Assembly: GCF_000002235.5 (NCBI RefSeq)
Contig: NW_022145554.1
Coordinates: forward strand, 62,001-126,000
Reading direction: 5' to 3'
Length of the DNA stretch: 64,000 nucleotides
From: Strongylocentrotus purpuratus
Taxonomy: Eukaryota; Echinodermata; Echinoidea; Camarodonta; Strongylocentrotidae
Shown piece by piece: positions 25,166-37,580 of this stretch. The notes under the pieces are model-generated. The model made no database searches and was not told the DNA's origin. It worked only from the letters and a program-made list of their open reading frames with translations. The translations under genes were made by a program, and so were the position numbers. Numbering within the stretch: position 1 is the stretch's first letter; each line of letters opens with the position of its first letter.

Positions 25166-28100
25166 CTCTCTCTCTTTCCTTTTCTCATTTTTTTTTCTTA
25201 CATGTAGAGCTATGCATCTCCCTTTGAAACTGGTCTTTATTTATACATTTCAGCTTACATTCTTGAAGATATGATTACGAATTTGTTGTTTTCATCGTGA
25301 AATACTTTTCACATTCACATGCTTATAACACTTATTGTAACTTGTTATTGATAACATGTCTTATGAAACAGGGCCCTAGTCATCTTCAGTAGATGTAGAC
25401 ATATCACTGAAAATTTCTTAACATGGAGAAATACTTTTCACGTTCACATGAAAAGGCTTCCTAGGAATTATGATTGTGTTCAATTATACACCATGAGGAA
25501 CTAAATGCGTTAATAAACATTATGTATATAAAGAATAGTTAAAGAAACAAGTCTCCACTTACTCCAGATACATAATCAGACAGCCCATCTAAGTAGGTAG
25601 ATTTCAGCTTCACGAGCTAGATGGATATGAAACATAAGAACTACAGATGATTCTAATCAATATGATGAAATACATGCATTCGCCAATCACCATCTCATAT
25701 AAAATGTCACAAGTTTAGATATAACTGGAGGATGGTGAAGACAAGTATTAACAATATATTTCACATTCATAAAGGAATATCTTTCAATAAAAAATAGTGC
25801 ACTCACTACTTGTTACACACATGCATATCACCCTTTTTGTGACTTAAATGTAAGTTTAAATACAAAGCAATTTCCGATCCCTTTGTTATGACATCTTTAT
25901 TCTTCAAAACCCCTTTCTCAGCAAGAAATCTATCTTTATAAATTCCCATGATCGAGACCAATATCAACATAAGATATGGATTATTTCATTGATATTCAAA
26001 CAAATTCCAGACATAGATGTAGAAATTACTTGTACATTCAAATATGGCAATCCGAGGGTTCAGTGACACAAAGACGTAAATCCATATTTTGCCAAAATGA
26101 GTATTTGATATCAAAATGTTCAGAAAAATGTGGGCTTTCCAGGAAACACAAAGACTTAACTCCACCCAACACCCCATTGAAGTCAATGGCTAGTGAAACA
26201 TAGACTTAACTCCTTAAGGCCCAAGTGCTCAGTGACACATATAAACCACTTTTCCTCAAAATGACCAAAATGGAGTTACGTCTTTGTGTCACTGACCCAT
26301 CAATCATCCTTTTCATTGTACATGTACCTTACCTGTCTGTGGGTCAGGACTAGCTCTGGCAAAGGATGCAGATCTTTAAGCTTGTGTAACTGTAAGAAGA
26401 TACAAAAGCATTAATATGTACTGAATACAACATACAAAATTTCCTGAGGCACAATTAACAAGATTAAGAAACCCAACATGTTCAATTAAGTAGATAATTT
26501 GCAATATTTTTGACGACTCTAATCTACAAAAGCTGAAGTTATACATATACAGGTAAATAATTTCCCCAAAATAATGTTAACACCCACAACAGACAATATC
26601 AAATGAAAATTATTTCTCATTGAAATGTGTACTAAAGGAACCTGTACATAAAGACCATCTACCTATGAATACCACTTTTCTTGTCTCCCTTGGGGGGTCT
26701 TTATAGACAGATTTCACTGAATTACTAAAATGCACACAATATATTTGAAGAATAGTTGAAACACTTGCACAAAGCTCATAATGGACAAGTGCTAATAAGT
26801 TTAACTGAATGTTTTTCCATTTACCACCATTTCTGAAGTAGACTTGAGATTCTGGACATTGGTTCTTGCAAGTTTCTGACCAGGACAGAGCTCATCTAGC
26901 TTTAGCTCATCAAACAAAACCTGAACAACAGTAAGATTGAAAGAAACAATGTTGAGTGAGTTCTGTCATGTTTATTGTTTAATTTGTATATATGTACACA
27001 ACTTAATACTTCTTGCAGTTACAGGCATGATTGCATTGAGCCAATATATTTTTTGTTTTCAGAGGCCATTAAATTTGTTTACACTGTTTGAAAGTCTCAT
27101 GGCATGATATCAATCAAAATGTAATTCCAACCTGTTTTTTCCCCTTTAAAACTCTTTCTTCTATCACTAATTCCTCATAACACACAGAGTTGGCAGCTTG
27201 ATTTCACTGATTGCATTGTCCATTCTTTGATAATGAGTAACAATGATATTTAAGTCCATGCCCCTGATATTTTCAAGAAAGTTTAGCTTCTTACTCCAAC
27301 ATACTGCCATAGACATAGATAAATACATGTAAATATGATGTAGGGTAAGCAGACACTGGCACTTTATAAATGTTATAGCCATATTTTTTGTTGCTGTCAG
27401 ATATGGGGGAAGGGGGGCAATAGCAAAATTATGGATTTCTCCCTCTGGCCAGTTCAGTGTCATTTATTGGAATCAATCAATTACTTCAAACCTGTAATAA
27501 CTATAAAGAGGAATGACCTGTCTGAGCTGGATATGACTGGTGATCTGGAAAGGATGCCCCGCCTTTTTGTAGCATTGTCTCTCTACATCCTTAATCTCAT
27601 CCTAAAAAGATAACATACATTATAACGTCTAATGATAACATACTGTACAAATAATATTAACTATACAACAACGACAATATAATAAATTTCAATTATTACA
27701 AGATCATTGATATTTTTTCATTATGTACATTTGCAACAGTTTTGTATTGTTTATGTTATATTTTATAATTGCCTTTAAATTGTTCTACTTTTCATTGTTA
27801 TTCTATGTTTTTAAAGATACATGAAATAAACTGAATTGAACAAAATTAAAAAGATGCTAAAATATATCATTCGAGCTCCAATAGCTGTCCAAAAAGTGTT
27901 GAAATAATGCTTTTAATAATCTACATATGCTTTGACTTCAATAAAACTTGTATTCTCTTTTCCAGGGTAGGTGTACCTGTCTCACTTTCTCTATGAATTG
28001 GATTTGGCCCATGAAATAATACAAATGGCTTTGGGTTGGCTCTTCCCCTTGTTGATGCATTGGTCAAGCAAATACTTCATTTGGCATCATTTTCATATTA

Positions 28101-31100
28101 CACTCCAAGACTATTTAGGCAATCAACCTGTTTAGTCAAGTGGCTGCCAACTTCTGTCAAGATCAGTCTGCTGGTAGAAAGTCAGATTACAGTATCATAT
28201 TCTTCAAACTTCTTGATTTTATATGACAACACACATAACATTTACCTTATACACTGGTATGTATTACTAGTACTACGGATATGAAAAAGAGTGCATACCT
28301 TCAAGATATTACTGTAGGATATGAGCATCTTCTGGTTGACTTGTATTCCTTGGACTTCCATACCTAAAATGATATTAACCCCTTAACTACTGAATTATCT
28401 CAATCCCATAGACATTATACAGGGACCACTCAGTTCCCATAGACAAAGGGTTAATGAATTGTTATTCAGAATAGTACAATAAACAATGACAGAAAAAAAT
28501 GCATATCCAATTTTAAAAGAAAATTTAAGCAAAATGCATGTACACAAATAAAGATACTACGGCAAATGACAAAAACAATTATAAGGGAGGGAGAAATTAG
28601 GTGTATGTGTTTGTAGAGAACATATTTAATCATAAAATAGCGGGTAGATCATGAAAACTTTGTAAAGGGGAAAGTGAGTGTGGTACTCTGAACCAAAGGG
28701 GGGAGGGGCAGGGATAATGTCTCAATATGTAACTACCATACTGTATTGTCAAGGATGAAAATTAAGCCATGGGGGAGGGGTCGAGCAAATCAAGAGGTGA
28801 ATATGATCTGTATCATTATTACCAGCCAGTATTGGTATTAGGGGGACTTCCAAGTTGATGAAGAGCTCCCATAAATTCTTCCTCTGGAGTTTGTTCGTCA
28901 GGTCTCCAATCACCGGCCCAAGTAATTCCAAATGTGCCTGCAAGGGAAGCAAAGAAAATAATTGAGGCATGATGAGATAATGCTTCAGGATAAAATTGAG
29001 TTCTGGGAAGAGGTGAAAAATAATTTGTGAGCATTATCATTGTTGTATTATGCAAGTGTGGAAGAACATCAGATAAAAAATGTTTGCTGAAAAGCATGGG
29101 TCTTTGAATTCCTTAATATTCTAAATATGGCATGTAACATCATAAAAATTGGGACAGATTTTTATGCCACATGTTCGTGTAGTCCCACACCTTTCTGTGT
29201 ACAGTGCTTGTAACTTTACCAAGATTGGGCCAAATTTCAAATCATTTTGATGATTCCAGAACCTTGCAGTACACACAAATATGCTAGATGATCAAGCTTG
29301 ATCGATTCCACAACATTTCATTTACAATGCAATCGCATGACCAGAAATCAACTTTAAGACTATGAAAATGAAAGAATTCATTAGTCATTGGGATTGACTC
29401 ATGATGCTTACCAAGTGATTGTTTGGAGTTTGATCATTATACTTTCCAGCAAGGAATGTTTTCAGCATTCCAGAGAATGTGACCGGAGGGTTGTCTGGAT
29501 CCAGGAGCCAGCAAGCAATTTTAGGGTCCATTATCACCCACTTGTTGCATCCTAGAATGTAGAGAATGGAAATTACAAAGTTAAAGGGTTGATAATACCC
29601 CTAAATAAGTGATATTTGTTATATTTGACCTTCACCATCATAAAGGAATTTCCCAGATTCAGTCTAAACTTACCCTGAATATCAAATTCAACAAATAACA
29701 GATATCTGCCAAACAATTTTAATAGAAAAAAAAAATAATAGGTAAACAATTAGCAAATAGAGATAATAAAATCAAGCAAATCAAGCTTGATAAGCTATGA
29801 ATTGCATGGTTTTAGTGAAAGCTATTTCCAGGAAGCTTTTGTTCTTAAATAAGTTTTTTTTTTTAATCTATCTATCTATCAGGCTATAGTTCATCCAGAC
29901 ATTGGAAACAGCATTTCCATTCTCTTCTGTCTCTAGCTATCCTAGTCCAAGCGGCAGTTCCCATATCTCCTGCATGATAATCAAGGATTTGATTTAAGCA
30001 AGCTTCTCTGACAATCTAATTCTATCACCTAGCTGGGGGATGTTTCACAAAGATCCTAAGTCAAACTTAACTCTAAGTTGGACTTAAACATTGAGGAGAG
30101 CCATTTGTAGCCTTAAAATAATATGCATTCAAAAGCAAATATTCAAGTATTTTAGACTTTACATTAATTCCACATTACACAAAAAATCTCCTTGATAATA
30201 TAAAATATGAATGATTTGAACCAACATTTTATGCCTTTTAAAATAACTTATACAAAATATTTTCAAAGGTGCCAACAGTTTTCCATAATTGTTAAGTCCA
30301 ACTTAGAGAAAAGTTCAACTTAGGATCTTTGTGAAACACCCCCCCCCCCCCCCCCCCGCCCCCTGTAATGTTTGCCATTCAATCATAACACACCTGACTG
30401 AGGATCCAGTCTGTAGTTGATGATGATGGCATGCATCAGTTCTTGAGCATCAAAGCAAACTTTTCTAGTGTTGGACTGCAGAATCTCAAGTAGAACATTC
30501 CTACCAACCAAACAAACAAATATTAGTTACCGGTACATCTTAATCTCATTGTCCACTGCTATATTTCTGAATAGGGATAGCAATAATTGATTATTTGCAG
30601 AGTGTTTAAAAAACAGCTGCAAATATATATGCAAGTTCTAAAGGATTTAATATTACATGAATGTGGAACTTAAGGGCATAGAGGTGAAATTATGCAGAGG
30701 GCTTAATTTGCATGAACATTGTTATACATCTAAACTCAAAAGTCTATTTCCTTGGTAAAAAATCTTATTTAACATCAATATTTTGTTTCTCCATTGCTTT
30801 TTGATGATGTTGATTAAACAATCATATTAAAATGTTTTAAAGGGAAAGCCATGCCATTAGTATCTACAAAACATGTAGGAATTGTGATTCTCCAAATAGT
30901 AATTCACAGATCTAAAAGTGGTATGGAAACAGTCGCATACAAAATTCATTGCTAGGTGTTGTAAACCATGACTTCATTATTATGACAATGAAAGAATCAA
31001 AAGTATGATGTGTACTAGGTTATGGTAAAATTACCTTGTTGCTTCTGATGCATTTTCTTTGCCTACATGTAGACCTGCCAGCGGAAATGAAACAAACATG

Positions 31101-34100
31101 TATTCCTTCTTAGCAGCCTTGCGCTGGACGGCAACCAATACAGAGTTAGCTACACCATCCTCATGAAGAGATGACAAAGCTCTTTTCCTGGGCTGAAAAC
31201 ATGTGGGTGAGTAAAGCAAATAATACTTATCTAATTTGAAGTAGTGTTATCGCATACAAAAAGAAATATTTTACAAAAATCAAATCTTCATTGTTACAAA
31301 ATGTTGACTGATTTGTCTTAAATCGATGTGATTATAGTACTTTTATTAGTGCATTGAGTGCTTTTGGAGAAAGATGGACAGAGAAAGAAAGAAGAGAAAG
31401 AGAGAGAGAGAGGGAGAGAGAGCTAGAAGGAGGGGGAGGGGGAGATACAATAGTAGTACATATAGCAGCAGCAGCAGTATTAGTAGTAAAACAATAATGG
31501 TTTGGGAAGGGGCCGGAAAACAAAACAAACATACATGTTCCCATCAGAGTAATATTCTTAAATTTCATTCATTGTCCATCAGTCTGTTCTGTCATCCATG
31601 AAATACAATGTATTCTTATATTTGTCACCTCATTCGGTTCTCTAAGCTGTGTTGAACCGTCTGTATACGTAAGCATCATGAGCATCTCGCTTGATTCAGA
31701 AACTATCTCCTGTAACTTTGCTAGCTCTGAAGGTGACATGGATGTGATGGTCTTAGCAGGGACAGGAGCTCCGCTTATTCTGTTTGTGCCCATTACCTGG
31801 TGGGGAAGGAAAATATGATCTCCATTAAGACATCAAATGAAACTTGTTCACATATTAATATGCTGTGATTATAAAGCGCAGCAAATTTCTTGTCTACTAA
31901 ATGAAGAACTAGTGGGGATGAAAAAGAAAAGAGCACAATGAAGGACCAACGTGTATTAACTTATCTAAGTGTTAAGGTTTAGAAATGTAAATTTTAGGAC
32001 ATGAGCACTTAAATAATCTTTATTAATAGACCCTGTGGTAAATTGCAGAAGTTTGAACTAACATTATTTCAGTAAGCCTATACAAGTTCCTTTTAAGCAA
32101 CTAGATAGATGTATACATTTTGTCACAAAAGGACATAAATTTTGTTACAAAAAGGACAATGTTAGAGAGCGTATCTAAGCAACAATCATCATTGCTGCTT
32201 TCCTACTCAATTATTTTCTCATCTATTGAACCAAACTACAACTCATGTACCAAGAGCTTAAATGATAATGACATGGCAAGTCATGCCCCTGGGATAATGA
32301 ATTTGTCAACATTTACAATTCATTTCTTTACCTGTTCTATAGACATCTGTGAAAGTGTTCCTGTTTTATTCTTTGGTTTCTCCTTCAAACCTAAACGGAA
32401 AAAGAGTTTACTAGATGCTTGAAATTATGCCATGTCACACAAACATTGTGACTAAAAACAAAAACCACTCAAATCATTTCAGCATCTATGAATAAATCTA
32501 AGACAAAATTAAAAGTTCTAAGATATTTTAATGTAATACAAAATAAACTAATGCTTCACACTTTCATATTCAAACATTCTCCATGTTATATTTGACATCA
32601 TATGATAAGCACATTCAAATTCCACTATGTGCTATGTGCTCACTAAAGAGCAAGAGGCTCCTATTACATAATACTGTAAATACATTAAAATATCTGACTT
32701 GTGCCAAATCATGTTTATTTGATAACCAAAATCTTATTGCGCTTTCTACATTTTTCAATTCCTTATCCAATCATTGCGAGATACAGAAGAGCCATATCTG
32801 TAATTTGTTGATATTGTTTCACTGCTGATGATGTAATCTTTACCGACAGTAACACTTCATTACCTGATGCTGTTCTGTGGAATGTAGGTATAACTCTCTT
32901 TTTAACTGCTGTTGGTGCATCACTGGTGAAACAAAACACAAGATTAATCTTAATTACACTCTTAGAAAATGACACAAGTAGGATGTCTTATATTAAGAGA
33001 GAATTTCAAAGAATATATGTTTAATGTTGAAATGAAAAATCACTGTGTGCTTCTTATTAGAAAGTCTTCATTGACGAAAAGATTGATTATTCAATGTTTT
33101 CATCAAACTATAATAACACTTGGCTCTGGCCATCTCTAGTGAATGATGTCATTTATAGTAAAGAGGATATCATTATTCATCTTCTATTAGAATCTAGTTC
33201 AGTCATTAACAATAAAATAGAATAATAACATGAAAAACATTCAATTTATTTCAATTCAATAAATACCTTTAACACTTCAGTCAATTTTTTTCTTCTTTTT
33301 TTCTTCTTCATTTTCATTTTTTGGGGTGGGGGGATAAAAAAAGCTACAGGATTGTGAGATTACTGTAGGCATTTTTATTTTACTCTATAGAGTCTACCAA
33401 CTTACCTAGATGTGCTACCAATGCTGCATATGTTCCCTCTCTTGCTAGGTTTGGGTGTCTGGCGATGATGAGTCCTGCCCCTCGAGCCTGCATGGGTCGA
33501 CAGTTGTTTCACATCTACAGAAGATGACCCTTTGGACACACTGTTCTGATTCTCCGGTAGTGATTTCTCCGTCCGTGCCAGTTTTAAGGCAATTGTCTCT
33601 TTAGGGCACTCACTTGCTGTATTGAAAGTAACCATTTTAGAAGAAATAGAGAGGTTTTGTTGTCTGTCACGCACTGCTGCAGGGTCATCCAATCCTTCAG
33701 TATCTTCAGCTGATGACAAATCACTGGCTACAGGAATATGACATGTTCTTAAAGAGGTTCTTGATCCTTGACTAAGAGATCTATCAACAAAACCTGGCAT
33801 ATTCTGCAGAGGTGGTGTTGTTTTTGATACGGAGGGTATGACACGATGGCCATCCGGTTCTTCAACATCTTCTGATGATAACGAACATCTGGAGACCAGA
33901 TGAGGCTGGGCTCCTGAAAAGATTCCTGATCCTCCACTATTCACACCAATAGTATTTTGCTTTATACATATAGATGACACTGTCCTAGATATTGGCAATG
34001 TTGCATGGCCTTCCAGTTCTTCAACATCTTCAGTGGATAACAAACATCTGGAGACCAGAAGAGGCTGGGCTCCTGAAAAGATTCCTGATCCTCCACTATT

Positions 34101-35251
34101 CACACCAATAGTATTTTGCTTAGATGGCACTGTCCTAGACATTGGCAATGTCGGATGTCCTTCCAATTCTTCAACATCTTCAGCTGATTGGGATCTGGAG
34201 ACCTGAAGAGAATGGGTTCTTGTTGAGATTCTTAATCCCTGACTAGCATCACCAATCACATTTTGCAGAGATGGCAAGTACCTAGATATTGTTGGTGGGT
34301 GAGATGACAAACAAGCAGTCAGTTTAGAACTATGGGCATCACTCTTACTTGGTCCTGGCCTCAATTTACAGTCATCACTTCCTTTGGTCTGCTGATGATG
34401 AACGATGATTTCATGTTTTCTTTGAACTTGGTTGGGTAACATCTGTAACTGAAATCTGTTTTTACCGCTCTGTTCATCTGGATCTTTGAAGTTGTGAGTT
34501 TTGCTGGAGGACAAACTCTCTCCTTCCGGCTCTGTCTTCACCGTAGAGACCAAATCAATGGAAATTGTAGGAGTTGTCCCAGAGTTTCCAAAATCACCAT
34601 CAAAGTTTTCAAGTTGCGCATGTGGTTGTGAGGAATCAACTTGGCTTACAGTTCCTGGTCCTGGATCATTCTTTGTGTTGGTGAGATTGGTTCTATCTTC
34701 TGGACCAGCATCAACTTTTTCTGTCTTAAAACTCTGTGCATATATCTGAGTGTAGTAGCTCCTTCCATCTGTTGGGCAAGATAACAAAGTCAGACAAGCT
34801 TGCACTTATGGATCTCTCTTTTTTAAGCAGCATAGATAACTTTATTAGAATTCTTAACCGTTTCAAAGTATTTCAAGTTCCAAGCTCTCGATGCGCTTAT
34901 TCATTGACTTTTATTTGAAACATAGAAATGTTTTCTTAGTTGTTTTGCACTCTTTTTCAAACTTGTATTGATTAATGGTCTTAAAATCCCTCTCTAAACA
35001 GACACAGTGAACATGGCCTCCTTTCGTAATTAATACAGTAACAAAACTGTAATTTGAAAATACTGACCAGTTGACCTTTGACATCTCCTCTGCTGATCCT
35101 CAATTTTCTTCCAGTGAGCCTCTCTGAGAGCAGCTAAAACAAGGAGGGCATCGTCCGACAGAATATGAACAGATCCAGGATGGGGTGGTTTCTTGAGAGG
35201 TGTCCACACCTGCTTAGTTTGTTTAGGGTTCAGATCAATACAGTAAGACAT
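17463..35251 (-). CDS. POLN: Family-A DNA polymerase, POLN (polymerase nu) type
   Basis: Translesion/repair DNA polymerase of the A family. Coding exons: 35251-35068, 34768-33406, 32922-32864, 32390-32332, 31796-31629, 31192-31035, 30500-30394, 29551-29412, 28937-28823, 28363-28299, 27601-27518, 26920-26825, 26389-26333, 25616-25563, 25024-24959, 24472-24406, 23916-23827, 23182-23068, 22849-22767, 22278-22207, 21395-21225, 19950-19872, 19038-18971, 18146-18085, 17525-17463 (TGA). Phases agree throughout: 1,214 residues. Visible: WDQT..GRL (about 910-920), motif A DFQSIELR (D978), O-helix RERTKRIVYSVIYG (R1029, K1033, Y1037), ERQAVNFVIQGSAAD, motif C QIHDE (D1158, E1159). The exonuclease-like region keeps DPKIACWLLDPD but no obvious proofreading acidic set. 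An in-frame TAG lies 39 nt before the ATG. Exon 2 (454 codons) is Ser-rich with tandem repeats, making the protein longer than vertebrate POLN. No helicase domain is present, which argues against POLQ. Confidence 0.9.
18714..18920 (+). mobile_element. tRNA-derived SINE
   Basis: The head has a Pol III A box (TGGTAGAGTAG) and B box (GGTTCGAAACC) and resembles tRNA-Thr. It is followed by a non-tRNA body (TACCAAGTCCTTCGGAGAGG, GCCGTCGGTCCCCTGG) typical of sea-urchin SINEs. Confidence 0.82.
19640..19815 (+). mobile_element. LINE-type 3' tail
   Basis: T/A-rich sequence rich in TTATTTGTAT ending AAATTGAATTAAATAAAT, like 15380-15602 and 27690-27840. POLN intron. Confidence 0.5.
20012..20174. mobile_element. 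TA-flanked MITE, CAGTCAAACCTG family
   Basis: Ends CAGTCAAACCTG and CAGGTTTCACTG with TA on both sides. GACCACCTGTCTACAAAG recurs inside. A partial copy is at 26636-26722. Intronic in POLN. Confidence 0.75.
20405..20552. mobile_element. GGGCCCGATTTCATAA MITE
   Basis: Imperfect inverted ends GGGCCCGATTTCATAAC and TTTTATGAAACAGGGCC, with TTATCAATAAC/GTTCTTGATAAC inside. Confidence 0.65.
20925..21178 (-). mobile_element. tRNA-derived SINE, second family
   Basis: Read on the minus strand: A-box-like TGGTTTAGTGG, B-box-like GGTTTGAATCCC, then CACTCTCCACCCTGG and CCCAGGGAGTGGAGAA. Relatives at 1905-2140, 23244-23392 and 39505-39615. Confidence 0.75.
21577..21953. mobile_element. TTAA-flanked MITE (Kolobok/piggyBac-like)
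   Basis: TTAA at 21573-21576 and 21954-21957 encloses inverted ends AGGGATTGTTTAAC and GTTACCGGATCCCT. CTTTGAGTGGCCGG inside also occurs at the left edge of the window. Intronic in POLN. Confidence 0.75.
22960..23062. repeat. Short AAAGGGTTAA repeat, copy 1
   Basis: Shares CCATTGAATACTGAATT-like, CATAGAC, ATACAGGG and GCAAAGGGTTAA with 28376-28455. Possible very short MITE. Confidence 0.5.
23244..23392 (+). mobile_element. 3' part of the second SINE family
   Basis: CTCCCCAGGGAGTGGAGAAG, GACCGAGGGTAATAACTGTA and AAACGCGATATAAGC ending in an ATTATTATC tail. Confidence 0.6.
24229..24342 (+). mobile_element. MITE, AAAGCCC ends, copy 1
   Basis: Carries TTAACATAAGAAAAATAGGA and CATGGGGGACCAA, ends GTGGGGCTTT. 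Matching copies at 41966-42090 (minus) and 62475-62586 (plus). Confidence 0.7.
24516..24640 (+). repeat. (GA)n and poly-G microsatellite
   Basis: Two GA runs, each followed by a poly-G run, in a POLN intron. Frames here are simple-sequence artefacts. Confidence 0.95.
25135..25190 (+). repeat. (CT)n microsatellite
   Basis: CT dinucleotide run in a POLN intron. Confidence 0.9.
25312..25425 (+). repeat. Paralogue of 20490-20600
   Basis: Matches the right half of the 20405 MITE and continues past its end through CATCTTCAGTAGATGT, so the shared unit is longer than the MITE alone. Confidence 0.65.
26636..26722. mobile_element. Partial copy of the CAGTCAAACCTG MITE
   Basis: Shares TTTTCTTGTCTCCCTTGG and ATAGACAG.TTTCACTG with 20012-20174. 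Confidence 0.65.
27690..27840 (+). mobile_element. LINE-type 3' tail
   Basis: T/A-rich, ends ATGAAATAAACTGAATTGAA. POLN intron. Confidence 0.5.
28376..28455. repeat. Short AAAGGGTTAA repeat, copy 2
   Basis: Starts AACCCCTTAACTACTGAATT and ends ACAAAGGGTTAA; pairs with 22960-23062. Confidence 0.5.
30035..30345. mobile_element. MITE with TTTCACAAAGATCCTAAGT ends
   Basis: Ends ATGTTTCACAAAGATCCTAA and TTAGGATCTTTGTGAAACA are inverted repeats extending about 50 bp, followed by a poly-C run. In a POLN intron. Confidence 0.78.
31378..31445 (+). repeat. (GA)n microsatellite
   Basis: Purine run of GA/GAA/GGA units, POLN intron. Confidence 0.85.
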
Positions 35252-35539
35252 GTTCTTGGGTACACAGAGCGAGCGCTGGGCGACTTGGAGCTACATGTAA
35301 GCGTAGACAGGAACCAATTCCTGGTCTTGATTCAGAGCAGAATTATTCAGAGATCAAGACTGGATTTTCTCGCCTCAGTTGCTCACAAACAGCTGTGACA
35401 TAGATGAACCCAGTCAATCAGACTGGCTTCTCGATCTGTATTAAATCATAAAAGAAGCAAGAGTCTGATTTATACAACATCGATCCCTTTCTCAAGAACA
35501 ATCCCAGTTCTCTGTTATTGTTAATTACGTTAGATGTAG

Positions 35540-35870
35540 ATTCTAGTTTAGACCTAGAGTCTAGTCTTAGACTTTGTCAAAAAGTTTTAAGTCAAGTCTA
35601 GCCTAGTCTATAGGGCTAGACTATAGTATAGGTCTAGTCTAGGCTAAATTTGGATGGATCTGGGTTTTTAACTTTACATGTAACATTTAGATAATGTGAA
35701 AAATAATTAAGACGGATCGAGGCATAAATGTTAATGATGACATTTCTTCTTCCTCCCCCTCCTTCTTTTCTCCTCCTATTCTCCTCCTATTTTAATTTTG
35801 TATTCCTTCTTTGTAGATCTAGATCTAGACTAGTTCTCTAGATCTAGGCTAGATCTATCCTTCTTTCAAG
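35540..35870 (+). repeat. CTAGA/TCTAGAC simple-sequence region upstream of POLN
   Basis: Many overlapping TCTAGAC, AGTCTAG and TAGATCTAG words with a pyrimidine-rich insert at 35750-35800. Typical of sea-urchin intergenic DNA. Confidence 0.7.
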
Positions 35871-36689
35871 TGAAATTCTACAAAACGTTATTATCAATCT
35901 GATTCTGGGACCGGGGGTATTTAAGGTAACGATGACGATGTATAGCTAGCATTTCTCTTAGTAAAACCAAACTCATGAAATGATTGATGGCCAGGCAAGT
36001 GATATTTTGTGCTGGAGGTCGAGGCCGCAGTGTGCCAAACTATATTTACCATACCGTGCAGATCTAAGTTAGACGCGACGCGGCGGTAGACTCACGACGC
36101 TTGAAGGCGGTCAGATCCCTGGTGCTGCATGGGCGTGGTCTTGCGTCTTCTTGGTTGAAACTGGAATTTAGACTTCGAGTGAGAATTCTGTTCACTCATT
36201 CAACTACACGGCAATTTGTTTCGATACTCATATCTAGTTGAAATTGGGTAATTGGGGTAGGCCTTCCTGTGGTATATCAACCTCATCTCTGCGTTGTGGT
36301 AGCCAAAGTTTGATTCTTTTACTTTCTAGTTTAGATCTAGTCACGAATTTCCTTTCGCGATTAACATGAACACCGCTGGCTAATATCGTATATCGCGATC
36401 ACACATATTTGATCGAGCGCAACGCGAACGGGGATCCCCCTCTAGGCATGTTTACATATTGTTGGTGATTTTTTTTTCTTCTAAATTTCGCGGGCGGATG
36501 AATATAGGGAGAAGGAACCCTTCAATAATTTTTTTCTAGGAGAGGTGTTGAATGAATCGCCGACCCTGCACGTATTAGGTCATGTAATTATTTATTGTAA
36601 TCATTATTTATAGCATTTTATGCAAGAGAGCGAAGGAACCGACCCAGGAGATATTCCATTTTCAAATACTGAACTTTAGCATTACCAGC
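35871..36689. other. Intergenic upstream of POLN
   Basis: Includes a CpG-richer patch at about 36030-36170 (GACGCGACGCGGCGG) and the dyad ATATCGCGATC near 36390. No gene or clear promoter element recognised. Confidence 0.5.
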
Positions 36690-36900
36690 TAAAGAAAAAA
36701 TATAGAAAGGAGGAAGATATAGAAATATATAAGGAATAGATGACAGAAGGATGCAAATAAAGAATAACAGAAGGAATGATAAAGAGTAATAGCAACTGAA
36801 TAATATAAGAAAGGATGGAAAGCTAGGGAAGAGAAATACAAAAGGATAATAGGAGAAAAGGTGGAAGGAAAAAATATAGAAAAACACATAAAAGAAACTA
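36690..36900 (+). repeat. Purine-rich block 1
   Basis: Almost all A/G on the plus strand. Shares order of short words with 37350-37580 (GATGACAGAAG, AATAAAGA, AAAGAGTAA, ACACATAAAAG). Confidence 0.6.
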
Positions 36901-37019
36901 TGGTTAAGCAGGACTCCAACGTCTCCAGAATAAGTGAGCTAGTCTAGTCTGTTGAAAAACTGAAATGATCCCATGCTACCCTATTGTTAAACAGGAAACT
37001 TAATAAAACTTTAAATGCT

Positions 37020-37345
37020 AAGTTAACCACTCTTGCTCAATACATCTCCTTATTCAATCAGCAGCAAAGAACATCATATTCACTTTGATCTACATCAGCT
37101 TGTTCAATTCCCTTTTTTAAATCCAAAAAACAGGATGGCTTCAAAATCTTTTAATTTGTTGCTCTATGCCTATAGAATAAACTCCCTGCATTTCTAATAA
37201 ATAGTACTTTACTCCACTTCTTTAAAAAAAAAAACTGAAAACGCACCTCTACAATTCTTCCTAATTTGTTGATTGACTAAGGGACAGCACCTTGTATCCT
37301 CTGAAAAAGGCCCTATATAAATTTAATTATTATCATTATTGTTAA
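37020..37345 (+). mobile_element. LINE 3' fragment
   Basis: Carries degraded ORF2-end codons (NKLPAF, then KTENAPLQFF), a GGCCCTATATAAAT block and an ATTATTATCATTATTG tail. It splits two purine-rich blocks. Confidence 0.6.
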
Positions 37346-37349
37346 AAAA

Positions 37350-37580
37350 ATAATAGAATAAAACAAAGAATAACATAAGATTAGATAGAAAGAGAAAGAT
37401 AAAAGAAATGAAAGAGGAAGATGTATAACAAATTGTAGAAGAGATGGAAGGAGAAAAATATAAGGAAAGATGACTGAAGAATGAACATGATGGAATAAAG
37501 AGTAACATTAAGAAAGAAAATAAGGAGTAGATGATAAAAGATGAAAGAAGAAAATACATAAAAGTGACAGAAGGTGCATG
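37350..37580 (+). repeat. Purine-rich block 2
   Basis: Parallel to 36690-36900 (GATGACTGAAG, AATAAAGAGTAA, ATACATAAAAG). The LINE fragment 37020-37345 lies between. Confidence 0.6.

Noticed and set aside
17463-35251. POLQ instead of POLN
   Set aside because: No helicase motifs are present, and the O-helix and C-terminal VPLPV...WG block fit POLN better.
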